DNA of 34,654 bases. Source: JACNLN01 sp964626495. GTDB taxonomy: Bacteria; Fidelibacterota; Marinisomatia; Marinisomatales; CAZVFT01. Below, piece by piece: positions 9,168-16,109 of the stretch (positions are counted from its first letter, which is position 1; every line of letters begins with the position of its first letter). Location of the stretch: the NCBI GenBank assembly GCA_964626495.1, contig CAZVFT010000013.1, positions 1-34,654 on the forward strand. The letters are read 5' to 3'. The notes below the pieces were generated by a model. That model saw only the letters and a program-made list of their open reading frames with translations. It ran no database searches and had not been told where the DNA came from. Position numbers and translations under genes: made by a program.

Positions 9168-9596
9168 TTATACCTCTAATAGTTTTGGTTTTTGGGCGCT
9201 GTGCGGATGATCTGATCCTGCGTACACCTTCAGATTTTTAAGCATTTTTCGCCCAAGTCGATTATGAGGAAGCATCCCCTTTACGGCATGAATAATGATT
9301 CGCTCTGGATGTCTGATTCTCAAATCGTGTAATGATTTAAACTTTGATCCTCCGGGATATCCTGAATGGGAAAAATATTTCTTATCTTTTTCTTTTTCCC
9401 CTGTGATATGAATTTTATCAGCATTAATAACAATAACATAATCACCCATATCCATATGAGGGGTGTATGTTGGTTTATGTTTCCCTCTCAATATGGTGGC
9501 TATTCGACTGGCAAATCTGCCTAAGGTTTGGTCGGAAGCATCAGCAAGATACCAATCTTTCTCTATTTCAACTTGTTTAATGGAGAATGTTTTCAT
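9168..9596 (-). CDS. rplM: 50S ribosomal protein L13
   Basis: 142 residues from the ATG at 9596, the same length as E. coli L13. It begins MKTFS, then WYLADASDQTLGR, RGKHKPTYTPHMDMGDYV and VKGMLPHNRLGR, all family blocks. The frame is open to a TTG at 9611, but the extra residues do not belong to L13. With a candidate promoter only about 20 bases upstream, translation may use a short leader without a clear Shine-Dalgarno. First gene of the six-gene operon. Confidence 0.96.
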   Translation of the reverse strand: MKTFSIKQVEIEKDWYLADASDQTLGRFASRIATILRGKHKPTYTPHMDMGDYVIVINADKIHITGEKEKDKKYFSHSGYPGGSKFKSLHDLRIRHPERIIIHAVKGMLPHNRLGRKMLKNLKVYAGSDHPHSAQKPKLLEV

Positions 9597-9623
9597 CATT
9601 AATTTAATCAATTAAAGCAGGGA

Positions 9624-9652
9624 AATTTATTTCTAATAATAAATTCAAGCAA
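9624..9652 (-). promoter_or_regulatory. Candidate promoter of the rplM-frr operon
   Basis: Minus-strand TTGCTT (9647-9652) and TAAATT (9624-9629) have a 17-base spacer. The predicted transcript starts near 9617, about 20 bases before the L13 ATG. An A/T-rich tract just upstream of the -35 could act as an UP element. Confidence 0.5.
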
Positions 9653-10003
9653 CTTTTTTTCTGAAAAATCATAGTAACCCTCAGTGCTGACTAAAACATT
9701 TTGAATTAGACGCTATTTGACCCTGTTTATCGTTATTATTAAACTGGCAATGGTTAGTCGTAATAAATATGGGCAGATTTTAAATGATAATTGTTTGATT
9801 GAAACAAAGGAATTCAATAATTATTTAAAACACCTGTTTGCCCCATAAAATGTTTATCCCGTATGGAGCTTGCGACTTTATCGGGGCGAATCATATTTTA
9901 TTGGTGCGTGTCTCCATGGAATCGGGGATTATTCTTGGGGAATTAATTAAGTAATACAGATCAAACAGTTTAAATCGAGCTAAACGATTTCAAACCAAAT
10001 AGA
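9653..10003. other. Intergenic spacer between rplM and pyrC
   Basis: No gene is visible. The stretch is A+T-rich with short G+C islands. One, around 9858-9886, is an imperfect hairpin flanked by CCCG and CGGG that resembles a similar hairpin at 28386-28420. Another has the palindrome TCCATGGA near 9912. No convincing intrinsic terminator for pyrC is seen. Confidence 0.5.
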
Positions 10004-11290
10004 TTAAAATTGAAATATCATCTCTTTTGAAATCACAGTAAGTACTTTACCCTTTAGCCTTTCCCCGACAAATGGCGTATTCCTCGATTTTGAGTGGATG
10101 TGTTTCGCTTGGAATACCCATTCTGCATTGGGATCAAAAATCACCAGTTCAGCCGGTGTCCCTTTCTGGAAAAGATCGCTTGCAAGTCCCATAATCGTTC
10201 TTGGTTTTGTGGTGAACCTTTTCACAATTTCCATCAATTCGCTCCCTGCACCAGACATTACCTTCCAGACGGCACCAAAGGCAGACTCCAGTCCAATCAT
10301 TCCAGGGGGTGCCCAATCGAAAGGAGCTTCCTTATCTTCGATAGTGTGAGGAGCGTGATCTGTAGCCACACAGTCAATTATTCCATCCTTTAATGCTGTC
10401 ATGAGTACCATGCGGTCTTTCTTGCTCCGGATAGGTGGCGCCACTTTAAGATTGGTATCGTAGTTGACAAGATGGGCATCCGTAAAATACAGATGATGAG
10501 GAGTAACTTCTGCTGTCACGTTTACTCCCTGTTCCTTTGCCCATTGGATCAACTCCACTGATTTTCGTGAACTGATGTGAGGTATGTGGAGTCGCCCTTT
10601 CACAAATTCAGCTACCTGAATGTCACGGCTGACCATACTTGATTCACTCACATCTGGGATTCCTGCCAGTCCCAGTTCCGTGGACCAATCCCCCTCGTTA
10701 ATCTGCCCCTCTCCCTTCAATGTGAGGTCTTCAGCATGGTTGATCACGGGTACTCCCAGGGGAGCAGCATATTCCAGGGCTCGACGCATCACACCACTAT
10801 CCATCACAGAAACACCATCATCGGAAAAAGCCACTGCCCCTTCTTGTATCATTGATGCCATTTCCGTTAGGTGTTTCCCTTTCTGTCCCATTGTAACAGC
10901 ACCCACAGGATGAATGTTGACAGGCAGATTCTCCGCTTTTTCCACCAGAAACCGTATCGATTCCGGACTGTCGATGGGTGGATCAGTGTTAGGCATTACA
11001 CAAACAGTAGTAAATCCTCCTGCTAGTGCTGCTTTTGAGCCTGACTCAAGTGTTTCCTTGTCTTCCCTTCCTGGCTCACGGAAATGGGCATGAATATCAC
11101 AAAATCCGTGGGTAACAATTTTTCCATCAACATTGATAGTTTCTCCACCATCTTCTGGAAGATCTGCCCCAACAGCTTCGATATTCCCATTTCTGATCTG
11201 AATATCTCCTTCGAACTCCTTCATCTTTACAGGATCTATAATGCGAGTGTTCTTTAACAGAAGGTTTTTTGGTAAATGATTTGCCGTCAT
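10004..11290 (-). CDS. pyrC: Dihydroorotase
   Basis: 428-residue metal-dependent amidohydrolase closing carbamoyl aspartate to dihydroorotate in pyrimidine synthesis. The length and motif spacing are those of the class I (long) dihydroorotases. Metal ligands are in DIHAHFREPG (His67, His69), with the nearby GFTTVCVMPNT segment. Further ligands are likely in VINHAED and HIPHISS, and the catalytic Asp lies in ATDHAPHT near residue 305. The GMIGLESA motif follows. Third gene of pyrR-pyrB-pyrC, 49 bases after pyrB, and so probably under the leader control upstream of pyrR. Confidence 0.95.
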   Translation of the reverse strand: MTANHLPKNLLLKNTRIIDPVKMKEFEGDIQIRNGNIEAVGADLPEDGGETINVDGKIVTHGFCDIHAHFREPGREDKETLESGSKAALAGGFTTVCVMPNTDPPIDSPESIRFLVEKAENLPVNIHPVGAVTMGQKGKHLTEMASMIQEGAVAFSDDGVSVMDSGVMRRALEYAAPLGVPVINHAEDLTLKGEGQINEGDWSTELGLAGIPDVSESSMVSRDIQVAEFVKGRLHIPHISSRKSVELIQWAKEQGVNVTAEVTPHHLYFTDAHLVNYDTNLKVAPPIRSKKDRMVLMTALKDGIIDCVATDHAPHTIEDKEAPFDWAPPGMIGLESAFGAVWKVMSGAGSELMEIVKRFTTKPRTIMGLASDLFQKGTPAELVIFDPNAEWVFQAKHIHSKSRNTPFVGERLKGKVLTVISKEMIFQF

Positions 11291-11339
11291 AATCTTATCT
11301 ATACCTGAATTTTCCGCAGATATTTATTTCACTTCCTTC

Positions 11340-12272
11340 TTAATCTTCCTCTTTCGGCTTATCGCCCAAAAGTAGATACAATATCGCCATCCTCACGGCT
11401 ACCCCATTAAGAACTTGATCCAGGATAATTGCATTGTCGCTGTCAGCCACATCGCTGTCAATTTCGACACCGCGGTTCATCGGTCCCGGATGCATAATGG
11501 TAATTTCCTTCCCGATCCTACCCAGGCGTTCCCTAGTGACTCCCCAATTGGCTCTGTACTCTCGAATAGAAGGAATATAACTTACTCCCTGTCGCTCTCT
11601 CTGAATGCGCAATATATTAACAGCATTAGCCCAAAGTAATACCTCATCAACATTATAATTAACGGTAACACCAAGCTTTTCCACGTTTACCGGCATCAGT
11701 GTAGGAGGACCGCACAGGGTTACCTCAGCACCAAGTTTTGTTAGTCCGATAATATTAGACTTCGCTACACGACTGTGTTTGATATCACCAATGATACCGA
11801 TTTTCAGTCCCTGGATATTCCCAAATTTTTCCTGCAGACTCGTCAAATCGAGAAGACCCTGCGTCGGGTGCTCGTGGGTTCCATCCCCGGCATTGATTAC
11901 AACGGCATCCACAAATTTGGTCAAATGAAGAGGTGCCCCGGGTATCGGGTGACGCATCACAATCCCATCGATTTTCATCGCTTCGATATTCTGAGCTGTA
12001 TCCTTGAAGGTTTCCCCCTTTTTGATACTACTTATACCGGCTGAAAAATTTACCATATCCGCAGAAAGGCGTTTCTGGGCAAGCTCAAACGATATTCTCG
12101 TCCGGGTGGAATCTTCGAAAAAGAGATTTACAACAGTTTTTCCTTGAAGGGTGGGTACCTTTTTTATAGGACGTTCAAGAATCTCACGAAAAGTAAAAGC
12201 GGTATCAATAACGGTTTGAATATCTTCAGCATTCCAATCTGCCAATCCGAGTAAATGTTTATTCGTCATCAT
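11340..12272 (-). CDS. pyrB: Aspartate carbamoyltransferase catalytic subunit
   Basis: 310 residues, usual length. It joins carbamoyl phosphate to aspartate. The carbamoyl-phosphate loop STRTR is at residues 55-59, followed by the SSIKKGE lysine loop (about 81-87), HPTQGLLDL and HPGPMNRGVEI near the C-terminus. There is no regulatory pyrI gene adjacent, as in PyrR-controlled systems. The start overlaps the end of pyrR by 14 bases; ATG codons at residues 1 and 2 are both possible. Confidence 0.97.
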   Translation of the reverse strand: MMTNKHLLGLADWNAEDIQTVIDTAFTFREILERPIKKVPTLQGKTVVNLFFEDSTRTRISFELAQKRLSADMVNFSAGISSIKKGETFKDTAQNIEAMKIDGIVMRHPIPGAPLHLTKFVDAVVINAGDGTHEHPTQGLLDLTSLQEKFGNIQGLKIGIIGDIKHSRVAKSNIIGLTKLGAEVTLCGPPTLMPVNVEKLGVTVNYNVDEVLLWANAVNILRIQRERQGVSYIPSIREYRANWGVTRERLGRIGKEITIMHPGPMNRGVEIDSDVADSDNAIILDQVLNGVAVRMAILYLLLGDKPKEED

Positions 12273-12810
12273 ACGTTACCAAGTACACACCATCAATACC
12301 ATCAACTTCCTTCATTCTGACATATACGTGCTGAGCGTCGCCAGTAGGGATGTTCTTCCCTACGAAATCGGCTTTGATAGGCATCTCTCGATGTCCCCGA
12401 TCTACCAGAACTGCCAAGGTCACTGCAGATGGTCTGCCAAAATTTATTATTTCTGATAATGCAGCCCGAATGGTACGGCCTGTATAAAGAACATCATCAG
12501 CCAGAATGATAGCGAGTCCATCAATGGAAAATGGAATATCCGTCCCTTTTACCTGAGGTTGAATAAGGCGTTCACGAAAATCGTCCCGGTGAAAAGTCAC
12601 GTTTACAAACCCAATAGGAATCTCATTCCCAGTAATGCTTTTTACTATCTCTGCAATCCGTCTTGCTATGAACTCTCCCCGGGTACGAATACCGATAATG
12701 GCAATATTCTCTAACTCGGGAAACCTTTCCACGATCTCGTGAGAGATGCGGGTTATAGTGCGATCTATCTTTGCTTCATCAAGTAACAGTATCTGCTTTG
12801 GCTGTGTCAT
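12259..12810 (-). CDS. pyrR: Bifunctional pyr operon regulator / uracil phosphoribosyltransferase PyrR
   Basis: 183 residues, typical of PyrR. The PRPP-binding motif is IILADDVLYTGRT (101-113), with GIRTRGEFIARR at 40-51 and VDRGHREMPI near residue 140. In Bacillus the UMP-bound protein binds nascent pyr mRNA and promotes termination; many homologues also have uracil phosphoribosyltransferase activity. The gene heads pyrR-pyrB-pyrC, and the leader immediately upstream has both a PyrR-loop match and an intrinsic terminator, supporting autoregulation. The ATG is preceded at about 15 bases by the G-rich arm of that terminator, which is the only Shine-Dalgarno candidate. Confidence 0.95.
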   Translation of the reverse strand: MTQPKQILLLDEAKIDRTITRISHEIVERFPELENIAIIGIRTRGEFIARRIAEIVKSITGNEIPIGFVNVTFHRDDFRERLIQPQVKGTDIPFSIDGLAIILADDVLYTGRTIRAALSEIINFGRPSAVTLAVLVDRGHREMPIKADFVGKNIPTGDAQHVYVRMKEVDGIDGVYLVTYDDE

Positions 12811-12815
12811 ACCAG

Positions 12816-12843
12816 ATAAAAAAAATCCCCCATCACTGGAGGA
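12816..12843 (-). terminator. Leader terminator (attenuator) before pyrR
   Basis: On the minus strand TCCTCCA (12843-12837), loop GTGA and TGGGGGA (12832-12826) form a 7-bp stem with one G-U pair, followed by eight T (12825-12818). It ends only a few bases before the pyrR ATG, so read-through must be regulated for the operon to be expressed. Its 3' arm also holds the only Shine-Dalgarno-like sequence. Confidence 0.8.
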
Positions 12844-12880
12844 ACATTATATTTTTCACCTTTTATCATTTTTTTGCCTT

Positions 12881-12899
12881 ACCTTCTCTCTGGACAGGT
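12881..12899 (-). promoter_or_regulatory. Putative PyrR-binding RNA loop
   Basis: The minus-strand leader has TCCAGAGAG (12894-12886), matching the core UCCNGNGAG of the known PyrR-binding loop consensus, and is closed by a stem ACCT/AGGT. A flanking CCTT/AAGG could extend the stem. It lies about 40 bases before the terminator, as expected for PyrR-controlled attenuation. The antiterminator pairing is not obvious by eye. Confidence 0.7.
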
Positions 12900-12922
12900 T
12901 TAAAGGACATTTTTCTTATCAA

Positions 12923-12950
12923 AATATAGCGATTATAAATCTCTTCTCAA
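12923..12950 (-). promoter_or_regulatory. Candidate pyr operon promoter
   Basis: Minus-strand TTGAGA (12945-12950) and TATATT (12923-12928) have a 16-base spacer. It overlaps the last codons of miaA, and its predicted start (near 12916) is about 17 bases before the PyrR loop. Confidence 0.5.
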
Positions 12951-13886
12951 ATGCTTTTTATATGCCAACACAATTTTTTTCACAATATCATTTGTGGAGA
13001 AGTTATCAACAATATCGATGATGAGATCAATATCTTCTCGTTTAAACCATTTGATCTGTTTTTTCGCATACTGTCTTGTTTTTAATACAATCTCGTCAAC
13101 CATCTCATCGTAACCAAGCTTTCCCTCCAAATGACTGATGACCTGTTTATATCCAAGACTGTCCATTGGATGAGTTACTACAGAATAACCCCGTTCGATC
13201 AGTAACTTAACCTCGTCTATCCATCCATGCTCAAGTATATATCTGGTTCTACGCTCAATTCGATTTTGGAGATGGTTCAACGCTAAGTTAAGGTATACCG
13301 AAAAAAATGAATATTTTACCTGTTTTTCTCTTTGCAGCTTAAAGTGTTCCGACGGTGACAAACCGGTTATTTCATAAATCTCCAGTGCCCGAATTAACCT
13401 TTTATGATTATTAGGATGAACGATCCTGGCATATTCAGGATCGATTATTTGAAGTTTCTCTAATAATTTAGATGAACCTTCTTTCTCCAACCTATCCTTA
13501 AGTTTTTTTCTGATATCCAGATTGGTAGCGCTTCCCTCAAAAATGCCCTCGGTCAGGGCTCGATAATAAAGTCCGCTCCCGCCACAAAAAATGGGGAGAT
13601 TCCCCCGCATAAAAATTTCCTCAATCTTCTCCCAGCCCAATTTAGCATATTCACCAGCAGAGATCATCTGATCTGGATCACGAAAACCGTAAAGATGGTG
13701 AGGAATCTCTTTTCGTTCTTCACTGGTTGGCTGAGTAGTACCGATCTCCATGTACCGATAAATCTGACGGGAATCCAGTCCTAATACATCACCATTTAGC
13801 TCTCTTGCCAGCGCAGTTGCTGCATTCGTTTTCCCAGAAGCCGTTGGTCCAATAATGACGATAGGAATTTGCGATTGTCGATTCAT
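12933..13886 (-). CDS. miaA: tRNA dimethylallyltransferase
   Basis: 317 residues. It transfers a dimethylallyl group to A37 of tRNAs reading UNN codons. P-loop GPTASGKT is at residues 13-20, followed by LDSRQIYRYMEIGT (about 37-50), PHHLYGF, FCGGSGLY near residue 100, and HPNNHKRLIRALEI. The C-terminal RQYAKKQIKWFKR motif is typical. The 3' end carries the pyr promoter. About 285 bases separate it from mutL, which lies upstream on the same strand. Confidence 0.97.
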   Translation of the reverse strand: MNRQSQIPIVIIGPTASGKTNAATALARELNGDVLGLDSRQIYRYMEIGTTQPTSEERKEIPHHLYGFRDPDQMISAGEYAKLGWEKIEEIFMRGNLPIFCGGSGLYYRALTEGIFEGSATNLDIRKKLKDRLEKEGSSKLLEKLQIIDPEYARIVHPNNHKRLIRALEIYEITGLSPSEHFKLQREKQVKYSFFSVYLNLALNHLQNRIERRTRYILEHGWIDEVKLLIERGYSVVTHPMDSLGYKQVISHLEGKLGYDEMVDEIVLKTRQYAKKQIKWFKREDIDLIIDIVDNFSTNDIVKKIVLAYKKHLRRDL

Positions 13887-14032
13887 CTATGCTGTCGCTA
13901 AAAGAGATAAATGTTTGATTTTAGATTGTTCTTGCAATTAAACTAACAGGAATTATCCGCCACAAAACAGTTAAAAGTCACAAAGATTATTAGTTTCAAT
14001 AAATTTATTACGATTATTTCTCTTCAATTATT

Positions 14033-14070
14033 GAGTCCGCTCCGAAAAGGTGTTTTCACATCCCGGACTC
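14033..14070. repeat. Hairpin between mutL and miaA
   Basis: Perfect 7-bp inverted repeat GAGTCCG (14033-14039) / CGGACTC (14064-14070), with an inner GTG-TTTT-CAC hairpin. No T tract follows on the minus strand, so it is not an evident terminator. Confidence 0.6.
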
Positions 14071-14125
14071 CCTTTGTGAGAAATATGGGATTTCCAACAT
14101 ATATTATTGAAGATAGAGTTTCGCT

Positions 14126-14146
14126 ACCTGTCAGGCTCTTGACTGA
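14126..14146 (+). repeat. Copy of the ACCTGTCAGGCTC module
   Basis: ACCTGTCAGGCTC followed by TTGACTGA. A near-identical module occurs on the minus strand at 31450-31469, and shorter versions at 31543-31562 and 32147-32165, where they are insertions in a larger repeat. Here it lies just downstream of mutL. Confidence 0.7.
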
Positions 14147-14170
14147 TTAGCGGTTTCTGGAGTAGACTCA

Positions 14171-15931
14171 TTATTTTCTCTCAAACCTTTTATCCAGTTC
14201 ATCCAATGTCAGGTTGATAATGATAGGGCGACCGTGTGGACAATAGTATGGATGTTCAGTGGCAAAGAGCCGGTCTACAAGCGTCTGCATCTCTTCTTTT
14301 GAGAGAGTATCTCCCGCCTTGATGGCAGCTCGGCAGGCAAACGAGACAGCAATAGCTTCTCGAAATGAGGCATATTCTTTGTGGTGATCCTGATAATAAT
14401 CGATGATATCCTTCAGAACCTCTTTTTCATTTCCCCACCCCATTTCTGAAGGTACGCCCTCAATCTCAACTCTGTTTTCGCCACAATCTTTCATACGAAA
14501 TCCAATCTTTTGAAGGTAGGGAAGAAGTTCCAGCAGAATGGAAAAATCATCCGGTGGAAACTCGACTTTCTGGGGAAACAGCAGGGTCTGGCTTGCCAGA
14601 GCTTTTCCATCCACGGCCTCCATTGCCTGTTCATATAAAATCCTTTCGTGAGCAACGTGCTGATCAATAATTACCAAACCACTTTTGATGGGAGAAACAA
14701 CATACTTACTATGAACCTGCCAGATATTTTCCAGATCAAAAAGCTGTTCGACAGATTCTTGTGAGGAAAAAGTTCTTACGTAATCTTTTGCTCTCTCGAC
14801 ATCCTGTCTCCCAGTGGAAGTCGGGGTAAAACTCATCATGGATTGTTGTCGTTCAGTGAGCTGCATTTCCTGCCATGGGATCGGTCTTGAATCTACATTT
14901 CCCTTTGACATTTTCGCATCGGGGATGAAATCCGGGATTGTTTTTAAAATATCCGCTATCGCTTTTGATACTGCCTGTTTTAACACCTGATACACCCGCC
15001 ACTCATCCCTGAAACGGACTTCGATCTTCATAGGATGTACATTGACATCCACCTGATCCAAGGGCATTTCAATATTCAGAACAAAGAAGGGAAATTCCCC
15101 ACGGCTAATAAGAGATTCAAATGTCGAATAAATAGCGGAGTTTAACAATCTGTTTACAATGAAACGCCGATTCAGGAATAGATATTGTTCCCCTCTTCTC
15201 CGTCGGATAAGAGAAAGATTCCCCACATAACCACTCACATTAAATGGTTCTTTAACCAACTTCACAGGAAGCAGATTTTTCGTATAAGAAGGATCAAACA
15301 CCTTTCCAATTCTCTGTCCAAGGGTTTCTGGCTTAACGCCTAAAATATCTTTGTCATTAGACACCAATCTGAATCCAACTTCTGGATAACTCAGGGCATA
15401 CCGTCTGACTACCTGAATAATCCGTCTTAATTCAGTCTGCGGGCTTTTTAAAAATTTTCGTCGAGCAGGAAGGGAAAAAAACAGATCGCTCACGTTGACG
15501 GAAGTTCCTTCAACCATCGCTATCAGATTAACATCCGAAAATTCCCCATCCATGATGACAAGTTCGTATCCATTTTCTGAACCCTGTAAGATAGATTGAG
15601 CTTTAACCTGTGCCACTGAAGCAATACTGGCAAGAGCTTCACCCCGGAATCCAAGAGTGGCGATTCTATGGAGATCTTCCGGTGTATCCAGTTTTGAGGT
15701 GGAATGACGCTGGAATGACAGTAATAAATCATCCTTCTCCATTCCCAATCCGTTATCTGTTACTTGTATGGAGACATTTCCCCCGCCTTTTACGTTAATA
15801 TCGATTTGAGTTGCACCGGCATCGATACTATTTTCCATCAACTCCTTCACCACCGAAGCAGGACGTTCTACCACCTCGCCAGCGGCGATTTTATTTTTCA
15901 GATCGTCAGATAATAAATGAATTTTACCCAT
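14171..15931 (-). CDS. mutL: DNA mismatch repair protein MutL (endonuclease type)
   Basis: 586 residues. The N-terminal GHKL ATPase is complete: ELMENSIDAGA (30-40), TDNGLGM (58-64) and TLGFRGEALASI from about 92. The C-terminal domain has the nicking-endonuclease motif DQHxxxExxxxE at 423-434 (residue 426 is Val rather than the common Ala). The accessory zinc-site motifs ACR (532-534) and CPHGRP (564-569) are also present. It is therefore predicted to nick the new strand itself, as in bacteria without MutH. The middle linker (about 340-415) is poorly conserved. ftcD lies upstream on the same strand across tandem hairpin repeats, so co-transcription is uncertain. Confidence 0.96.
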   Translation of the reverse strand: MGKIHLLSDDLKNKIAAGEVVERPASVVKELMENSIDAGATQIDINVKGGGNVSIQVTDNGLGMEKDDLLLSFQRHSTSKLDTPEDLHRIATLGFRGEALASIASVAQVKAQSILQGSENGYELVIMDGEFSDVNLIAMVEGTSVNVSDLFFSLPARRKFLKSPQTELRRIIQVVRRYALSYPEVGFRLVSNDKDILGVKPETLGQRIGKVFDPSYTKNLLPVKLVKEPFNVSGYVGNLSLIRRRRGEQYLFLNRRFIVNRLLNSAIYSTFESLISRGEFPFFVLNIEMPLDQVDVNVHPMKIEVRFRDEWRVYQVLKQAVSKAIADILKTIPDFIPDAKMSKGNVDSRPIPWQEMQLTERQQSMMSFTPTSTGRQDVERAKDYVRTFSSQESVEQLFDLENIWQVHSKYVVSPIKSGLVIIDQHVAHERILYEQAMEAVDGKALASQTLLFPQKVEFPPDDFSILLELLPYLQKIGFRMKDCGENRVEIEGVPSEMGWGNEKEVLKDIIDYYQDHHKEYASFREAIAVSFACRAAIKAGDTLSKEEMQTLVDRLFATEHPYYCPHGRPIIINLTLDELDKRFERK

Positions 15932-15940
15932 ATCTCATCC

Positions 15941-16076
15941 CATCGGTGATCTCCCGTTGTGTCGGGATCGCTGATGAATCCGTCTCGATCCGCTCGTCAC
16001 CAAAACCTGCAAAACTCGTCGGTAATCCCAAGCATAGCAGGGTCGCCGACGATTCTGCCTTTATCCGCTCGTCACC
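15941..16076. repeat. Two tandem hairpin repeats between ftcD and mutL
   Basis: Two units about 75 bases apart. Each starts with a long imperfect inverted repeat (15941-15976 and 16017-16051) and ends with the same ATCCGCTCGTCACC (ending at 16001 and 16076). Bases on both arms differ between the units in a compensating way: CATCGG..CTGATG in one and CGTCGG..CCGACG in the other. A short palindrome CCGCCAGCCGGCGG follows near 16081. No reading frame is convincing here. Confidence 0.75.
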
Positions 16077-16109
16077 GATCCGCCAGCCGGCGGAATCAGT
16101 GGCGGCTCT

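Noticed and set aside
10094..10913. Several plus-strand frames of 80-99 codons opposite pyrC
   Set aside because: They are antisense shadows of a clearly coding dihydroorotase gene.
15987..16076. Repeated ATCCGCTCGTCACC considered as a CRISPR fragment
   Set aside because: Only two units, each containing its own long hairpin, and no cas genes in the window.
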